Counted from the first letter of the stretch, positions 1 through 11,631 are shown. The stretch: DNA of 64,000 nucleotides from Synanceia verrucosa (GCA_029721515.1 JAQQSB010001372.1:32254-96253), one strand, 5' to 3'. Numbers and translations are program-made. The notes: generated by a model from the letters alone, not told the origin.

Positions 1-2184
1 AAGCCTCCTCTTGAATAAGGGGATGGTGTCTGCCTCCCGGACTGAAAGAGGGAGTTGGTTCCACAGAAGAGGAGCTTGATAACTGAAAGCTCCAGCTCCC
101 ATTCTACTTTTATAAACCCTAGGAACCGCTAATAGTCCTGCATTCTGAGAGTGCAGAGTTCTAGCAGGATTATAAGGCACTATTAGCTCTTTAAGATAAG
201 ATGGTGCCTGACCATTCAGTGCCTTGTAGGTGAGGAGGAGGATTTTAAATTCTATTCTAGATTTTACAGGGAGCCAGTGCAGAGAGGCTAACACCGGAGA
301 AATATGGTCTCTTTTCCTGGTTCTGGTCAGAACACGTGCTGCAGCATTCTGGACCAGCTGGAGAGTCCTGATAGACTTATTAGGGCAGCCTGATAATAAG
401 GAATTGCAGTAGTCCAGCCTAGAAGTTACAAAAGTATGGACTAATTTTTCTGCATCGTTTTGGGAGAGAATATGCCTTATTTTTGCAATGTTACGCAGAT
501 GAAAAAAAGCTGTTCTAGCTGTTTGTTTCATGTGGACGTTGAAGGACATATTTTGGTCAAAAATTACCCCTAGATTCCCTACAGTGGTGCTCGAGGCTGG
601 TGCAAAGCCACCTAGAGTAAATAAGTCATTAGATAGGTTATTTCTGAGATTTTCAGGGCCAATTAGAATAACCTCAGTTTTATCTGAATCTAAGAACAAG
701 AAGTTGTGCGTCATCCAAGTTTTTATATCCTGAAGACATGTTTGGAGTTTAGCTAACTGGCTGGATTCGTCTGACTTAAATGACAAATATAGCTGAGTAT
801 CATCTGCATAACAGTGAAAGTTTATGGAGTGTTTCCTGATAACATTATCTAAAGGAAGCATACATAAAGTAAATAGAATAGGCCCAAGCACAGAACCTTG
901 AGGAACTCCATAACTGACTATGGACTGCATGGAGGACTCATCATTAATGTGAACAAACTGTGATCGATCCGATAAGTAGGATTTGAACCAGCTTAAAGCA
1001 GTTCCTCTTATGCCAATTAAATGTTCTAATCTCTGCAACAGGATATGGTGGTCAATAGTATCAAAAGCAGCGCTAAGATCTAACAAGACAAGTACTGAGA
1101 CGAGTCCATTGTCTGAAGCAATTAGCAGGTCATTAGTAATTTTCACCAGAGCGGTCTCGGTGCTATGATATTTTCTAAATCCTGACTGAAAGTCCTCAAA
1201 TAGATTATTGTTCTGGAGGAAGTCACACAGCTGACTGCACACTGCTTTCTCAAGGATCTTAGAGAGAAAAGGAAGGTTGGATATTGGTCTATAGTTGGCT
1301 AAAACCTCTGGATCAAGACCGGGCTTCTTCAGAAGAGGTTTGATTACGGCTACTTTAAATGACTGAGGTACATAGCCTGACAGCAAAGATAAGTTGATCA
1401 TGTTTAATAAAGAGGTGCTCAGTAACAGTAAAACTTCTTTAAGCAGTGAAGTTGGGATGGGATCTAAGAGACAGGTAGAAGGCTTAGATGAGGAAATCAA
1501 TGAAGTCAGTTTGTGGAGGTCTATGGGAGAAAAGCAGTCCAAGTATACATCTAGTTCTTCAATGAGTCCTATGCTTCCTGTGTTTAAAGACACAGCAGTT
1601 TCAGTCAAAGGCACAGTGTGACTGATTTTCTCCCTAATAGTTATAATCTTCTCATTAAAGAAGCTCATGAAGTCACTACTACTGAGGGTTATGGGAATAG
1701 ATGGTTCAGTAGAGCTGTGGCTCTCTGTCAGCCTGGCTACAGTGCTGAAAAGAAACCTGGGGTTGTTTTTATTTTCCTCTATTAATGATGAATAATAAGC
1801 TGCTCTGGCCTTACGGAGAGCCTTCCTATAAGCTTTCAAACTATCAAGAGTGTTGTGACACTCTTGCAGACCGGTTAAACGCCACTTCCTTTCAAATCTT
1901 CTTGCTGCTTGTTTTAAACTGCGGGTGTGAGGGTTATACCATGGAGCCAGCTTTCTGTGCTTTACTAGCTTCTTTTTTAGAGGAGCAACAGAGTCTAGAG
2001 ATGCTCGCAGAGAGTCTGCAGTACTATCTACCAAATTATCAATTTGAGTAGGACTGAAGTCTGAGCCCTCAAGTATATTGATATTAGGTATTGAATTAAA
2101 AGCTAATGGAATTATATCCTTAAACTTGGCTACAGCACTATCAGATAAACATCTAGTGTACATGGATTTACCTGATGGAGCGTA
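1..2184 (-). CDS. L2 LINE ORF2, endonuclease tail-reverse transcriptase-C-terminal region, open to window edge
   Basis: Reading the minus strand in the frame whose codons end at positions 2184, 1668 and 3, I found no stop in about 728 codons. Order: linker after the endonuclease (2184-1670), fingers/palm of reverse transcriptase (1600-500, with LDLSAAFDTIDH near 1090, SYGVPQGS near 910 and the catalytic YADD near 810), then a thumb/C-terminal region with DYCNSLLSGCP near 400. Copy 2 has one-base indels at three sites where this copy is in frame (near 1755, 1155 and 450), so this is the less damaged copy. The start and the endonuclease active site are missing because of 5' truncation, so it is unlikely to move by itself. 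The C-terminus lies outside the window. Confidence 0.85.
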
Positions 2185-2185
2185 G
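1..2185 (-). mobile_element. L2-type LINE copy 1, 5'-truncated
   Basis: Non-LTR retrotransposon lying antisense and leaving the window on the left. It matches copy 2 at 17.76-19.95 kb almost base for base. Its 5' end stops abruptly at about 2185, where the tRNA-cluster repeat begins, as expected for 5' truncation during target-primed reverse transcription. The 3' UTR and tail are outside the window, so a target-site duplication cannot be checked. Assignment to the L2 (CR1/Jockey-like) group rests on the reverse transcriptase motifs and on the 3' end seen with copy 2. Confidence 0.9.
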
Positions 2186-2417
2186 GGTTATTTAAAGGTA
2201 CAGACACAGAAACAGCCTGTTCTCAGCAGAGCTCAGTACAGTGATTTTTAACTGGCTGCAATTCAGGATCAGGGCTGAGTTTACACACTTTGAATACAAT
2301 ATTGTTGGACATCTGAGACCTATATAAAATTGCTGAAAAAGGTTTATAATATGTCACTTTTAATATGTGCAGATATTTTGATTCAAATATTATCATTCTC
2401 ATATTATCATTAGCAGA

Positions 2418-2489
2418 GCATGGTACACCACACCTGCATGATGAGCTCATGGTGGATGTAGGCCCTGGGTTCAATCCCTGGCATCTCCA
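2418..2489 (+). pseudogene. tRNA-Ala relic (3' half)
   Basis: The T arm and acceptor end GGCCCTGGGTTCAATCCC through GCATCTCCA match tRNA-Ala. The D arm and anticodon arm are replaced by unrelated sequence. The right-arm counterpart is 29434-29500 on the minus strand. Confidence 0.65.
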
Positions 2490-3329
2490 ACACTTCTTAT
2501 GTTCACATTAAAGGAGAGGCTTTGTTGTCACTCACTGTACCATTTGAACAACACAGCTGTTCCTGCAGTCATGGAGAAGAACTAGAATACACTTCTGAAT
2601 GGGTAGTTTTATTTTGAAAAACTCTCAGACAGCTCAGTGGAGCCATCAAACGTAATATGAACATTGCAAAACAGAATCAAAATATCACTTAAGTACTTCC
2701 AGTTTCAGTTAGCATCTATGAGCTAAGCATGCTGCAAGCTAAGCATGTTTGTGCTGCTAATCAGATGGATGCTAACGGCTAACAGGCTAAAGCTACTATT
2801 TAGCAGTGATCAAGTCTCCACAGACCTGAGGATGAAACTAAATGAAGAAATTAACTACAGGGCTTGTTAAATGGTGTCAGCTGACTGCAGATCAGTCAAC
2901 ATCATGAAGACTCTGGTCTAAGAGACAAACTCTGATTGGCTTGTTGTCAACTGACATCATTGATCATTCAACCAATGTTAATATGATCTGTGAAATTGCT
3001 GGTGTATTATTGCTGGTGTGTTATAGAAATTATGAGATTTTAAAAAAGCAATCACTTGGCAGTACTATTGTACATAAATACAGGTGTTTCTCTTTTTGTG
3101 TTTCTTTACATAAGTAATTGTAGCATTAACCACCCACCTTTAGATTTTAATAAATTAATTATTAACAATTAACTGATGTAACTATTGGTTGTCATTAGCT
3201 GTTAGTTTTTATAATATTTTAAAATGAGAGTAATATTTGCATATTGCAAAATTTACAGCATGATGTGTATTTACAATGTTATTAAATAGATGCTTTATTG
3301 AATAAAGTGAACAAAGCAAACTTTGATGT

Positions 3330-3394
3330 GGTTCCATGGTGTAATGGTTAGCACTCTGAATCTGGTAATCAGAGTTCAAATCTCAGTGGAACCT
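3330..3394 (+). pseudogene. tRNA-Gln relic with 7-nt anticodon-arm deletion
   Basis: GGTTCCATGGTGTAATGG and the 3' part TTCAAATCTCAGTGGAACCT are tRNA-Gln like, with intact A and B boxes. The locus is 65 nt instead of 72 because part of the anticodon stem-loop is gone. The partner at 28525-28596 is full length. Confidence 0.8.
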
Positions 3395-3661
3395 GCTTTT
3401 AAACATGAGTCCAACTTTAAGAATGCAGCCTTTTCCACGTTCCATGTCAAGCTTAAAGTTGGTATTCAGACTGAAAACAGTGCTTTGTTGAGGGCACCTT
3501 GTTTCAGCTTCCATTGAGACCTGAAGCAACTAAGATTCTCTCTGTCTTCACCAAAAACATCTCCAAATTTAATGGTACTGACAGCGAGGGAAACGGTTTT
3601 GAGTTACATGATGGAGGCACACTTGTGTCTTGTACTCATCAGGAAATGAGGTTTCACTGAC

Positions 3662-4184
3662 TGTTATGGATTTTTTCTAAATTTAAGGGTTCCTAGGGTT
3701 AGCTAGTGTAGCTTTTTTTACAGCACTAAATCTTTAAACTGTCCCTCCAGAATTCAGGGTTGAAGCACAGTGTCTCAAGGAAAACAGATGGCTAGTTATC
3801 TCGAAGTTGACTAGGTAACCAAGGTCAGAGGAGTCTGCCAGTGTTGGCTCTTTGATAAGGCCAATGGCTGAGCGTCAGCAAGACAACAGGCGCCACTGTT
3901 AGTTCAGAGCTTAGAATGAGCATGCCCTGACTGTAACGCTACTCTAGAGTAATGTAAGGTAATATACTTGTACTTAACTGGGTGTTAGTTTATAAGGCTG
4001 AGCACCATAGGGAAAGGTAGGAATATGTGGCGGACTCTGGCAGCTGTAGGGTTGTCCATGACAAAGTTCATATTCCTCCTGATATATCAGAATCTTCAAT
4101 AAATGTTACTTCTTCAATCAACCGCGGGAGGCTCCTGGGTGCATCCATTCTTTCCTCATTGACGATTCAATATTTTCCACAACA
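3662..4184 (+). mobile_element. Solo LTR (523 bp) with 5-bp target duplication
   Basis: The segment starts TGTTATGG and ends CCACAACA, the TG...CA ends of an LTR, and is flanked by direct repeats CTGAC at 3657-3661 and 4185-4189. An AATAAA signal lies at 4098-4103, giving plus orientation. The right arm of the inverted duplication has the uninterrupted empty site near 28250, which confirms the insertion boundaries. No internal retrotransposon sequence is present, so this is a solo LTR left by recombination. The family (Ty3 or retroviral) cannot be decided by eye; it is different from the TGTTAGG LTR family elsewhere in the window. Confidence 0.88.
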
Positions 4185-4297
4185 CTGACATTTGACTTCC
4201 GATGGCTGAAGTTAGAGTCTATGGGGTTCATTGATCAAGGAGCAGTGTACTGAACAGTTACATTTATCAAAATTTCCACCAAACTTTACTTCACACA

Positions 4298-4379
4298 GTC
4301 AGGATGGCCGAGTGGTCCAAGGCGCTGCGCTCAAGCTGGAGAACACTCGTCCATATGGGGGGGGGGATTCGAACCGGCG
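4298..4379 (+). pseudogene. tRNA-Leu (CAA) relic, 5' half plus intron start
   Basis: GTCAGGATGGCCGAGTGGT is the 5' end of a leucine tRNA and the anticodon CAA is followed by intron-like sequence. The tRNA then runs into ten consecutive G (4357-4366) and a sequence that does not complete the T arm and acceptor. The minus-strand counterpart at 28085-28144 shows a long pyrimidine tract at this place. Confidence 0.7.
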
Positions 4380-4650
4380 ATCATAGTAAATGATGCGTTC
4401 ATAGTAACTCAGATTTCGGAAACTGTGACGTCACAAAATAACGGGAAGGTGTACATTATTGCCTGAGACGTGAGGATATTTGGTATTAACTTTTCATTCA
4501 GAATGGGGCGGTTGTTGATTTTCCTTTTTTAATATGCAGGATACTGAGATTATGGGCAGTTATTATTTAACTCTAGAGTTAAATGGTTTAATGTCATTAT
4601 TATGAAAATAATATAATGTAATATTATCCTGAGCAAATATAAAGAAGCAT

Positions 4651-4975
4651 ACAGTCGCTGTATATTATGTTGCATGGCTTAAATAATAAAATAATATACA
4701 TTATAATAGTATAGCTGTATATTATGCTGCATATTTTAAAATGTAAAAACATACAGTATAATAGTACAGCTGTATATTATGTTGCATATTTTAAAATGTA
4801 AAATAATATACAGTATAATAGTATAGCTGTATATTATGCTGCATATTTTAAAATGTAAAAATATACAGTATAATAGTATAGCTGTATATTATGCTGCATA
4901 TTTTAAAATGTAAAAATATACAGTATATTAGTATAGTTGTATATTATGCTGCATATTTTAAAATGTAAAAATTGT
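4651..4975 (+). repeat. 55-bp AT-rich minisatellite, 6 copies
   Basis: A tandem array of a unit of about 55 bp containing CTGTATATTATGCTGCAT and the palindrome ATTTTAAAAT. Six units can be counted. The inverted partner at 26290-27606 has 24 units. Confidence 0.9.
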
Positions 4976-5404
4976 GCTATAGGCCTATACTATGTGTGAT
5001 GTGTTGCCTTTTCATGTGTTTTTTTATGTTTATTAAGTTATTGCATAGATATTAGAGGTGCCCATCACCACAGATACCATATTATTATTATCACAATAAT
5101 TGTTATGTAGACAGGAAAAAGTGAATGAAGACATGAACAAATACATTTGTTGCACACAAGAACAGTTCTTTCATGTTTAATTAAGGAGTGGAAGATAATT
5201 AACAGATATTATGAACACTTTCAATAAAACAATTATTAAACAGATAATATGAAAACTTTATAAATGTAACATTTATTAAACACATATAATTAACTATTTA
5301 CAACACAAATATTTACAATATTTTACTTTGGAAACGTTGCTTTCATTTCCACCAACCTCTGCTCTTTTGTCATTGTTTCTGACAGAGGACAGTAAAACTG
5401 TGCC

Positions 5405-6117
5405 TCAGTACTGACTATGCTTATTCTTAGCCGTGTGGAACTGCCCACATTTTTTGCACGTGTTGGCCTGTACAGTCTGTCTATATGGCCTCTTCTGTGC
5501 ACCAGTGGCTGCAGCAGGTGCAGCAGGTGCAGCAGGTACAGCAGGTTGTGGGTTGTTGACCTGTGAATCTGCGACAGGAAGCATTAATTGTAGCACAGCC
5601 ACAGGTTGTCCTTCTGGTGTCCTGCAGGTGAGGATCTGTGGCGTCAGAACAGGGACTGTACCTGGGTGTGCCGGGGGTGCAGAAGGCTCTGGAGTGGCTG
5701 AGGATGCTGCAGAGTGCTCGGGAGGAATGGGGTGCAATAATCAACTGCCGTTGCTCCCCCAACTCCTCCAAGTATTCAGCAAGCTAATCAACATGCTGGA
5801 ATCCTGGCACATTCTGGTCATCAACAGCCTGTAAATACAGTCAACAGAAAACAGAAAAGAACAATGTAACATGTTCACAAATTACTGCAGTTCTTTATGG
5901 ATGCTGAGGGTTAAATAAAAACATTAAAATACAAGCAACATTCCAAAATGACCACAATGTCACTTACAATGGTTTCATCCTCATGAGGAGAGCCGGGTGA
6001 CTGGATGGAGCTGCCAGGTGGTGGAGGTGCCAGTGTGAAGCTGCTGGATGGTGAAGCCACCAGGGAGGACCTGCTAGCTACTGAAGGCGCAAGGGTGAAG
6101 CTGCCAGGTGCAGAAGA
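5405..6117 (-). pseudogene. Relic gene with Cys/His-motif C-terminus (left-arm copy)
   Basis: Two exon-like blocks read on the minus strand. Block A (6117-5968) lies between a CAG acceptor and a GTAAGTGAC donor and encodes a Ser/Pro-rich 50-residue stretch with two FTLAP motifs. Block B (5828-5405) follows a TATTTACAG acceptor; it begins AVDDQNVPGFQHVD, meets a TAG, continues as LAEYLEELGEQRQLI, then needs a one-base frame change to enter a Pro/Ala-rich stretch and the C-terminal tail TCKKCGQFHTAKNKHSQY. That tail resembles a small zinc-binding motif (CxxC...H...H) seen, as far as I recall, at the ends of uncharacterised and transposon-associated teleost proteins; function is unknown. Two lesions make it a pseudogene. 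The right-arm copy at 25430-25760 is damaged differently. Confidence 0.5.
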
Positions 6118-6159
6118 CTGGATGTGGTAGCAGAAAAAGATGGTGCCTCTGCACATCTT

Positions 6160-6557
6160 GTAGCATCAAGTATTAGTATTCACTTTAATCTGTTTGCACT
6201 AATTATATCATTCCACTACTGTACATTCAGCTGCACATTTTGCACTTTCTGTATATACTGTAAATATTATATATGTTACATTATATTGTATGTTAAGTAC
6301 TCTGTAGGCTATATAGTAAACTATAGTAAACCCATAAACTATACTTCGGCATATATATATACTGTCATATGTATATTGTTATTATATGTATATTCTGTTC
6401 CATATTAGTTATCATATATTTATGACTGCTCTTTTGCACGTCTGGTTGGATGCAGTCTGCATTTCATTATCTTGTACTGTGAAATGTGTGATGACAGTGA
6501 AGCTGAAACTAATCAGCGTCATGGTTGCTACTGTAAACAACCGTTGCTACTGTGTTG
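6160..6557 (+). repeat. Dispersed AT-rich repeat at inner end of left arm
   Basis: AT-rich sequence with TATATAC tracts, then a block related to a common fish repeat (GAAATGCAG...CACTGT region), ending in one copy of the TGTTTACAGTAGCAAC-type unit. It is the inverse of 24339-24870. Open frames here are chance. Confidence 0.6.
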
Positions 6558-6584
6558 TGAAAGAAATTAACGGGTGGTTGTGCT

Positions 6585-7861
6585 TGTTACAAGAGGTACT
6601 TATATTTCCCACGAGGTACTCTTATATTAGTTTCCCGCAACTCTAAAGATGGAACACTCACTGACTCCAAGAGGTACTGTTACTTCCCACGAGGTACTTT
6701 AATTTCCCACACTCTTGGGGAGGGTTTTCCTATTTTTGAGGGGTATTCCAGTACTAATTTCCCACACTCAAGAACAATACTCAACAGGCAATAAGTAATC
6801 TGACTCCAAATAAGATTAAATATACCTTACACCTGTTTTCCTGCGTGGTCGTTGATGAGAGGGAGAGAAGGCGAGGAAGGCAGGAGATTTCTCAGTTAAA
6901 AACTCTATTTAATGAGTGAGACAAAGAATATTGAAACAGAATTCTGGGTTTCTGGGGCCTTGGACGTTCCAGGAACCCCGCACAAACTAAGTCCAATCCT
7001 TTTAAAGCTTTTACAAGTTTCACTTTCTAACTAGGCGTTGTCTTCAGGTCTTCGGGGTGTTGGATGTCATCAGTTCTTCTCTTCATTGGTTGATATTTGG
7101 TGCAAAAGGGCGTCCCGAGGCAACACACTGGACCGCCAAAGTGTTATTGTGTGCCCACTGGAGATATCTCCAGCCAAAGAGATAAGGACACATTCCTGTA
7201 CTCTGTGAATCTCTGTTCTTTGTCTGAAAACCATGAAACTACTTTTACACTATTCATTATACATAATAAAGCATTTCAACATAATTTATCAGAATAAAAT
7301 GGTAAACCTCACAACTAGTAAAACTGTATATGACTGAATACATCATAACATTATAAGTGTGTATAATTAAAACAAACCATAACTAGTAAAAATATCTGAT
7401 AATAACAAACCATAACTAGTAAACATGTCTATGCTTAAAACAAATCATAAAATAGCACAAGCATGACCTTTCACATCTCAACAGGGCCTATCTATCATGT
7501 TAGGGAAAACAGAACCTCTTTTTCCCGCTGTGTGAAACCTTCCTATTGTCTCCTGGAGATACAAAACCGCAATGAGCACAAATCTATTGGTTACAAAATG
7601 TTTCGGAAATGTACAGGCTGAATCAACAAGAGTCTGGAGAAGAATACATTGTAATTTTACCATGCACTCTGAGTGTGTGAGACCTAGGCAGTAGGATGCG
7701 AATAATGTGACCTTAAAAAGAGAAACAAATTCCAGTCTGCAGCTTTTATGTGCAGCTGAAAAACCATCTTTTAAGTGATGCCTCTGGTTATATGATTTTT
7801 AAACTTATGCTAATAAAAATATAGCTACAATCTGACTAAATGCATACACAAAATCCTAACA
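6585..7861 (-). mobile_element. Endogenous-retrovirus-type LTR, copy a
   Basis: Shares its length with the complete LTR at 53376-54721, including the terminal CCTAACA at 7855-7861 (LTR start in the minus orientation) and repeated TTCCCACGAGGTACT-like units at the other end. The left boundary is placed at the TGTTAC at 6585, but no target duplication was found, so that edge is uncertain. It adjoins the inner end of the left inverted arm. No internal viral sequence lies next to it. Confidence 0.7.
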
Positions 7862-8679
7862 TTCCATAGAAGAAGACAGATGTTCTCCATGTTGTTGACG
7901 TTCACTCTGTACTGATAACAGTAGTAGTAGCTGCTTCAAAACGTCTGCTGCTTGGCGTGTCTTAATTGCCAATATGAACAATAATTATGGAAATATTGGT
8001 GTTTGCTGAGAACAGGCTTCATCATGTCAACAGTGTCCTGTCAGATGAACACAGCGGTCACACCAGGATGAAGGTAAGTGGTGTAAATTGTTTGCTTGTG
8101 ATTTCCTGACAGACCTAACAAAGCATTAATACAGCATTTTTTAAAGTCAGTATAATTATGTATTCCTTAAGCATCACTTTGATTTTTTTTTTTTGCATTG
8201 AATCGCAGCAAAAACTGTTTGTCACACATTTATCAAACTGAGCATTGTAGCAATGCTAACGTTAGCTTTCATTTAACGGCTACCAATTCATCACCTTTCC
8301 TCAAATGTGCTTAATAAACTACACATACAACATGTAGTAATATTTCTGATTGAGACAGACAAGTAGCTAAACATTTACATTAATATCAAATTTACATACA
8401 ACTTATGTTTAAACACACCAAGCAACACAGAGAGGGAAATGCTAACGGCTAACTGCTGCTAATGACCAGAGTGCATTAAGCACCACTGTTAATGTGTGTA
8501 AACAACAGGTGTGAGTGCTTTAGAAGAACCAGTCTATGTTTTAATATGCAGGGTTATTAGCTCTACAACAATAAGCTCCAGATTTGTGGAGAACTGGAAA
8601 CAAGCTGACCAAGGATGTTTTCACATCTAGTCCCCTTTAAGTGAACTGAACTCAGTCCTCTGTAAGTGGACCAAAAATA
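7862..8679. other. Unassigned sequence, no gene seen
   Basis: AT-rich DNA with a few GTAAGT-like donor sites (near 8072) and short TAGCTAAC-type motifs. Nothing codes or matches another part of the window. Confidence 0.4.
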
Positions 8680-11631
8680 GGTGGTGGGCCGAGGCCGCAT
8701 ATCTGCTTTAGTTTTGAAAAATAATGACCCCTAGTGAGGGAGGACCTGGATCTTTTACATTTTAAAGTTTATTTTTTTCTTAATCAGATTTTCTTTGTTG
8801 GCACTCGTGATTCTTGCACATTTTTCCATAATCATAGTTTGAAGTTCGTTAATTTTGCAGGCAAACGCTGCAGCTTACTATATCAGCTAAACCAATGGCA
8901 CGCACCCGTACAAATCACATGACATTGTTCAGCCAATCAGGCGTAGATATGCGAAGAACAGCTGCTGCTCTCAAAATCCAACTCGTGGATACGAAGTGGA
9001 GACAGAGATACAGCCATGGAAAAACTACAGGAAATATTTTGAGCTAAATAAGCAGCGTCTACGTGTGTAGGTAAGTATTAATGCTAGCTATGGTATTTGA
9101 TGTATAACCTTTGGCAAGGTGACATTTAGAATTTGTAAAGGTAGCGTTAAACGTTAGCCTAGCTAAAATCCTACCCAGTGTTAACAACTTGGGCTCACTT
9201 AATCGGTCAAGTAAGCTTAAGAGACCTGAATCTATATTTCAATATCGCTAACTATTCTAATGGAATCAATATTCCATTATTCATTTAACATGATGTGAAT
9301 AACCCAAAGTGTTGGAAGTCAAGCGTGTGGTAATTTAGCAGCTTAAAAACCACGCACTCACAGTGTGTGAGTATAATTAACGTTACTAGTTAGTTTATTT
9401 ACTGTATTTTATTGGTGTTACCGTACTACTTTACTTGCCCGTCCATCAGTCTAAGTGTCGTTCGTAGTCAGTGGTCAGCGTGTGAGCTGAGCTCAGAGCA
9501 GCCTTCTGCTCTGTGCTCCCCCCCAGATCAGACGCCAGACTAAGCAAGTTTTCTGGGGGAAACCCTGAGCATAATCATATATTTTAGTAGTTAGGCTAAT
9601 ATTTGATACAACATGAACCTTGTTGTCTAAGTGTAAGTGTGTTGTATTTTAATCAGCTTAGTGGCGCATCAATTGTGTGAAATGTTAATTCATCAAGCAC
9701 TAACAGACTAACTATATTCCCACTAGGTAATACTCCCATGATGGACAATGAGAAATCCTTTCTCTTACAATGTTTTTAAAAAGCATGTTCAACCTACAGA
9801 GTCGTAACACTTCTCGTCTTTTTAAAAGCCTCTCCTCAATCACAGTCTCGCAGAAATACTTGTACCCATTTTCATACAAGTTGCTCTCTGTTGTCTCATT
9901 TGTCTTTTTAGAAGGTACTGAGTATAGTCTGTGAAACAGGTGAAGTGGTATCTTGCTTCACTGGCCACTAAGTCCCTGTCTCGAATGTGCAGAAGAAGAC
10001 TCATCTCTTCTTTCTTCAGCTGCCAGAAGCAGTTTACCAGCTGTGATTGTTTCACACTGAATCAGTTTGTCTTTAATTCTTTTCCAGGTGTATGACTCAT
10101 TTTTGTGTGGCAGAAGGTGTGGTGACCGCTTGGATGTGTGGAGGTCACCAGTGTGTGATCTCAGAGCCTGTGTCTTTGCTGCAGTTCCCTCACCATAGTC
10201 TGTTTCTCTTTCTACCTCTAGCTCTAAAAAACAAGAAGCAGACAACACATTTAGGCTTTTCTTCATTACATTATAACAGTTTGAACATGTCAGGTTAGTG
10301 GCACCATATTTATTGTTATTTTAACTCTCAGGTACACTTCCAAAGATTACAGTTGGGGACAAAAACGTCTGCATGTGCCTTGTGTAATAGCTTGCATTTT
10401 TATCCATGTTTTGTCTTTTTCAGGGGGTGTATATAATGTTTTTGTTGTTTTTTTGTTTGTATTTCATTTTTTGGTCATTGTATTGCCTTGACTATGGGCT
10501 AAATCAAATCAAATGATCATTTCTATTATTTGTCTTAGACTCATAGCTGAAGTTCAAGATTCACATTGACATGAGTGTTCTGATTTGACACCTACCCTGT
10601 TTTTCAGCCTCTTTCTGAAATAAAGGTGCCTTTTCACAGATTCTCTGGGCTTCTATGACTATAAGTTAACACAATTATAAAATATATAAGGACAGATAAT
10701 GAACATATATGTAGTCAAAGCTAACTTCCATGTTCAGTCTCTTGGCAAGCTAAAGCCACCCACATAACACAACGACTATTTAGTATGACAACAAACCTTG
10801 GTTTTAAGGTTAAATCTAAGCTCTGGCTCTTCTGCCACAGTACTCTCTCTGGTACTAAGTCTTTCCACAGAAACACAGCAAAAGTCAAAATTTTCTTCCA
10901 TCCTGTGTCTATAAAGGGGTTACAGGATCGTCTTTATCCAAAGATGCATACAGCACTCCATTTCTGTGGTTTGCTACCAAACGTAGTTTCAAGAGGAGGA
11001 GTGTAGTATGCGTGTGGCTAATTTTTATGACATTATGCTAATTGTGTCAGAGATGAAAAAAATAACATCTTACTGGATGTCAGATGTTGGAAATCAGTCA
11101 GTTTTATGTTTTATGTGCAAAGTTCACCAAGACATTTTGAAGACATTGTTACAGAAGACTTCAGTTTTCCTGCTTTTATCAAGCTTGATGACGAACTGTC
11201 AGTTAACTTGATTAATTTCATCTCCTCTTAAAGTGATTGATATTTAAATTTGTTGTTATATTAGCATTGTGTGTAAGCGTGTACTGCGATCTTTATCTTG
11301 ATTATGTACTGTACTCCTATAGCGTTAGCTTACAACCGCAGCAGCAGTTTAACAATGTATCCATGGTAACCGGCAAATTTCAAGACGTGTCATTGGACAA
11401 TAGCTACAACTACGTCATGCATGTCGGACCCCGAGCATAGCTGCCCGCGCAGTTAGCCGGAACCGGTAACCCAGACGCCGTTACCGATAAACAAAAAATG
11501 TGCAAGAGGTAAGAGTGCCAACAATTTTTGTTTCATTTGTTGAAAAATGAAGATGTTGTCCACAAAAATTTAGGTCCTCCCTCGGTGGGGATCGTTTAAA
11601 TACACGAAATCTTGCCTTGGCCCACCGCCTA
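8680..11631 (-). mobile_element. 2.95-kb DNA transposon remnant with about 150-bp inverted ends
   Basis: The left end (8680-8835) reappears inverted at 11488-11631: GGTGGTGGGCC and GCGGTGGGCC, then GAGGGAGGACCT on both, then GTTGGCACTC followed by CTTGCACATTTTT. Between them on the minus strand lie a promoter-like stretch (11300-11460, with CCAAT and TGACGT motifs) and a decayed coding exon (9840-10230). This arrangement suits an autonomous cut-and-paste element that has lost activity. The superfamily is not identified. A CCAAT-containing, exon-like region at 8920-9075 (GTAAGT donor at 9071) may belong to it or to the flank. Confidence 0.55.
9840..10230 (-). pseudogene. Frameshifted transposon protein exon (YHxxC-type domain)
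   Basis: On the minus strand after an acceptor-like TTTTTTAGAG, one frame encodes a Lys/His-rich stretch ending ITAGKLLLAAEERRDE. The next frame continues LHIRDRDLVASEARYHFTC followed by an aromatic stretch. Together they resemble a domain (AAExRxDxxL, DLVAxEAxYHxxC) that I associate with teleost and cnidarian transposon-encoded proteins. The change of frame near 10005 is a single-base lesion. It lies centrally between the inverted ends of the 2.95-kb element. Confidence 0.5.

Larger units (their letters stand above)
2185..6557 (+). repeat. Left arm of large inverted duplication
   Basis: Read on the plus strand this segment reappears as reverse complement at 24339-29740. Matched blocks include 2190-3640 with 28260-29740, 4190-4350 with 28090-28255, 4380-4650 with 27610-27900, 4980-5420 with 25750-26170 and 6160-6557 with 24339-24870. 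Left-specific differences: a 523-bp solo LTR, a 7-nt deletion in the tRNA-Gln relic, a collapsed G tract inside the tRNA-Leu relic, and an upstream exon-like block at 5968-6117. The arm contains tRNA relics and their spacers, so it belongs to the tRNA cluster. Confidence 0.85.

Noticed and set aside
230..1621. Several plus-strand frames of 60-75 codons opposite L2 copy 1, repeated at 17994-19820
   Set aside because: They lie antisense to the LINE reverse transcriptase and occur in both copies because the copies are alike. No independent coding signal.
4651..4975. Regularly spaced repeats suggestive of a CRISPR array (also 26290-27606)
   Set aside because: Units are contiguous and contain no unique spacers, and the DNA is vertebrate. 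They are minisatellites.
11008..11440. Two plus-strand 67-codon frames near the right end of the 2.95-kb element
   Set aside because: They overlap the presumed minus-strand promoter of the element, show no family similarity and have no splice context.
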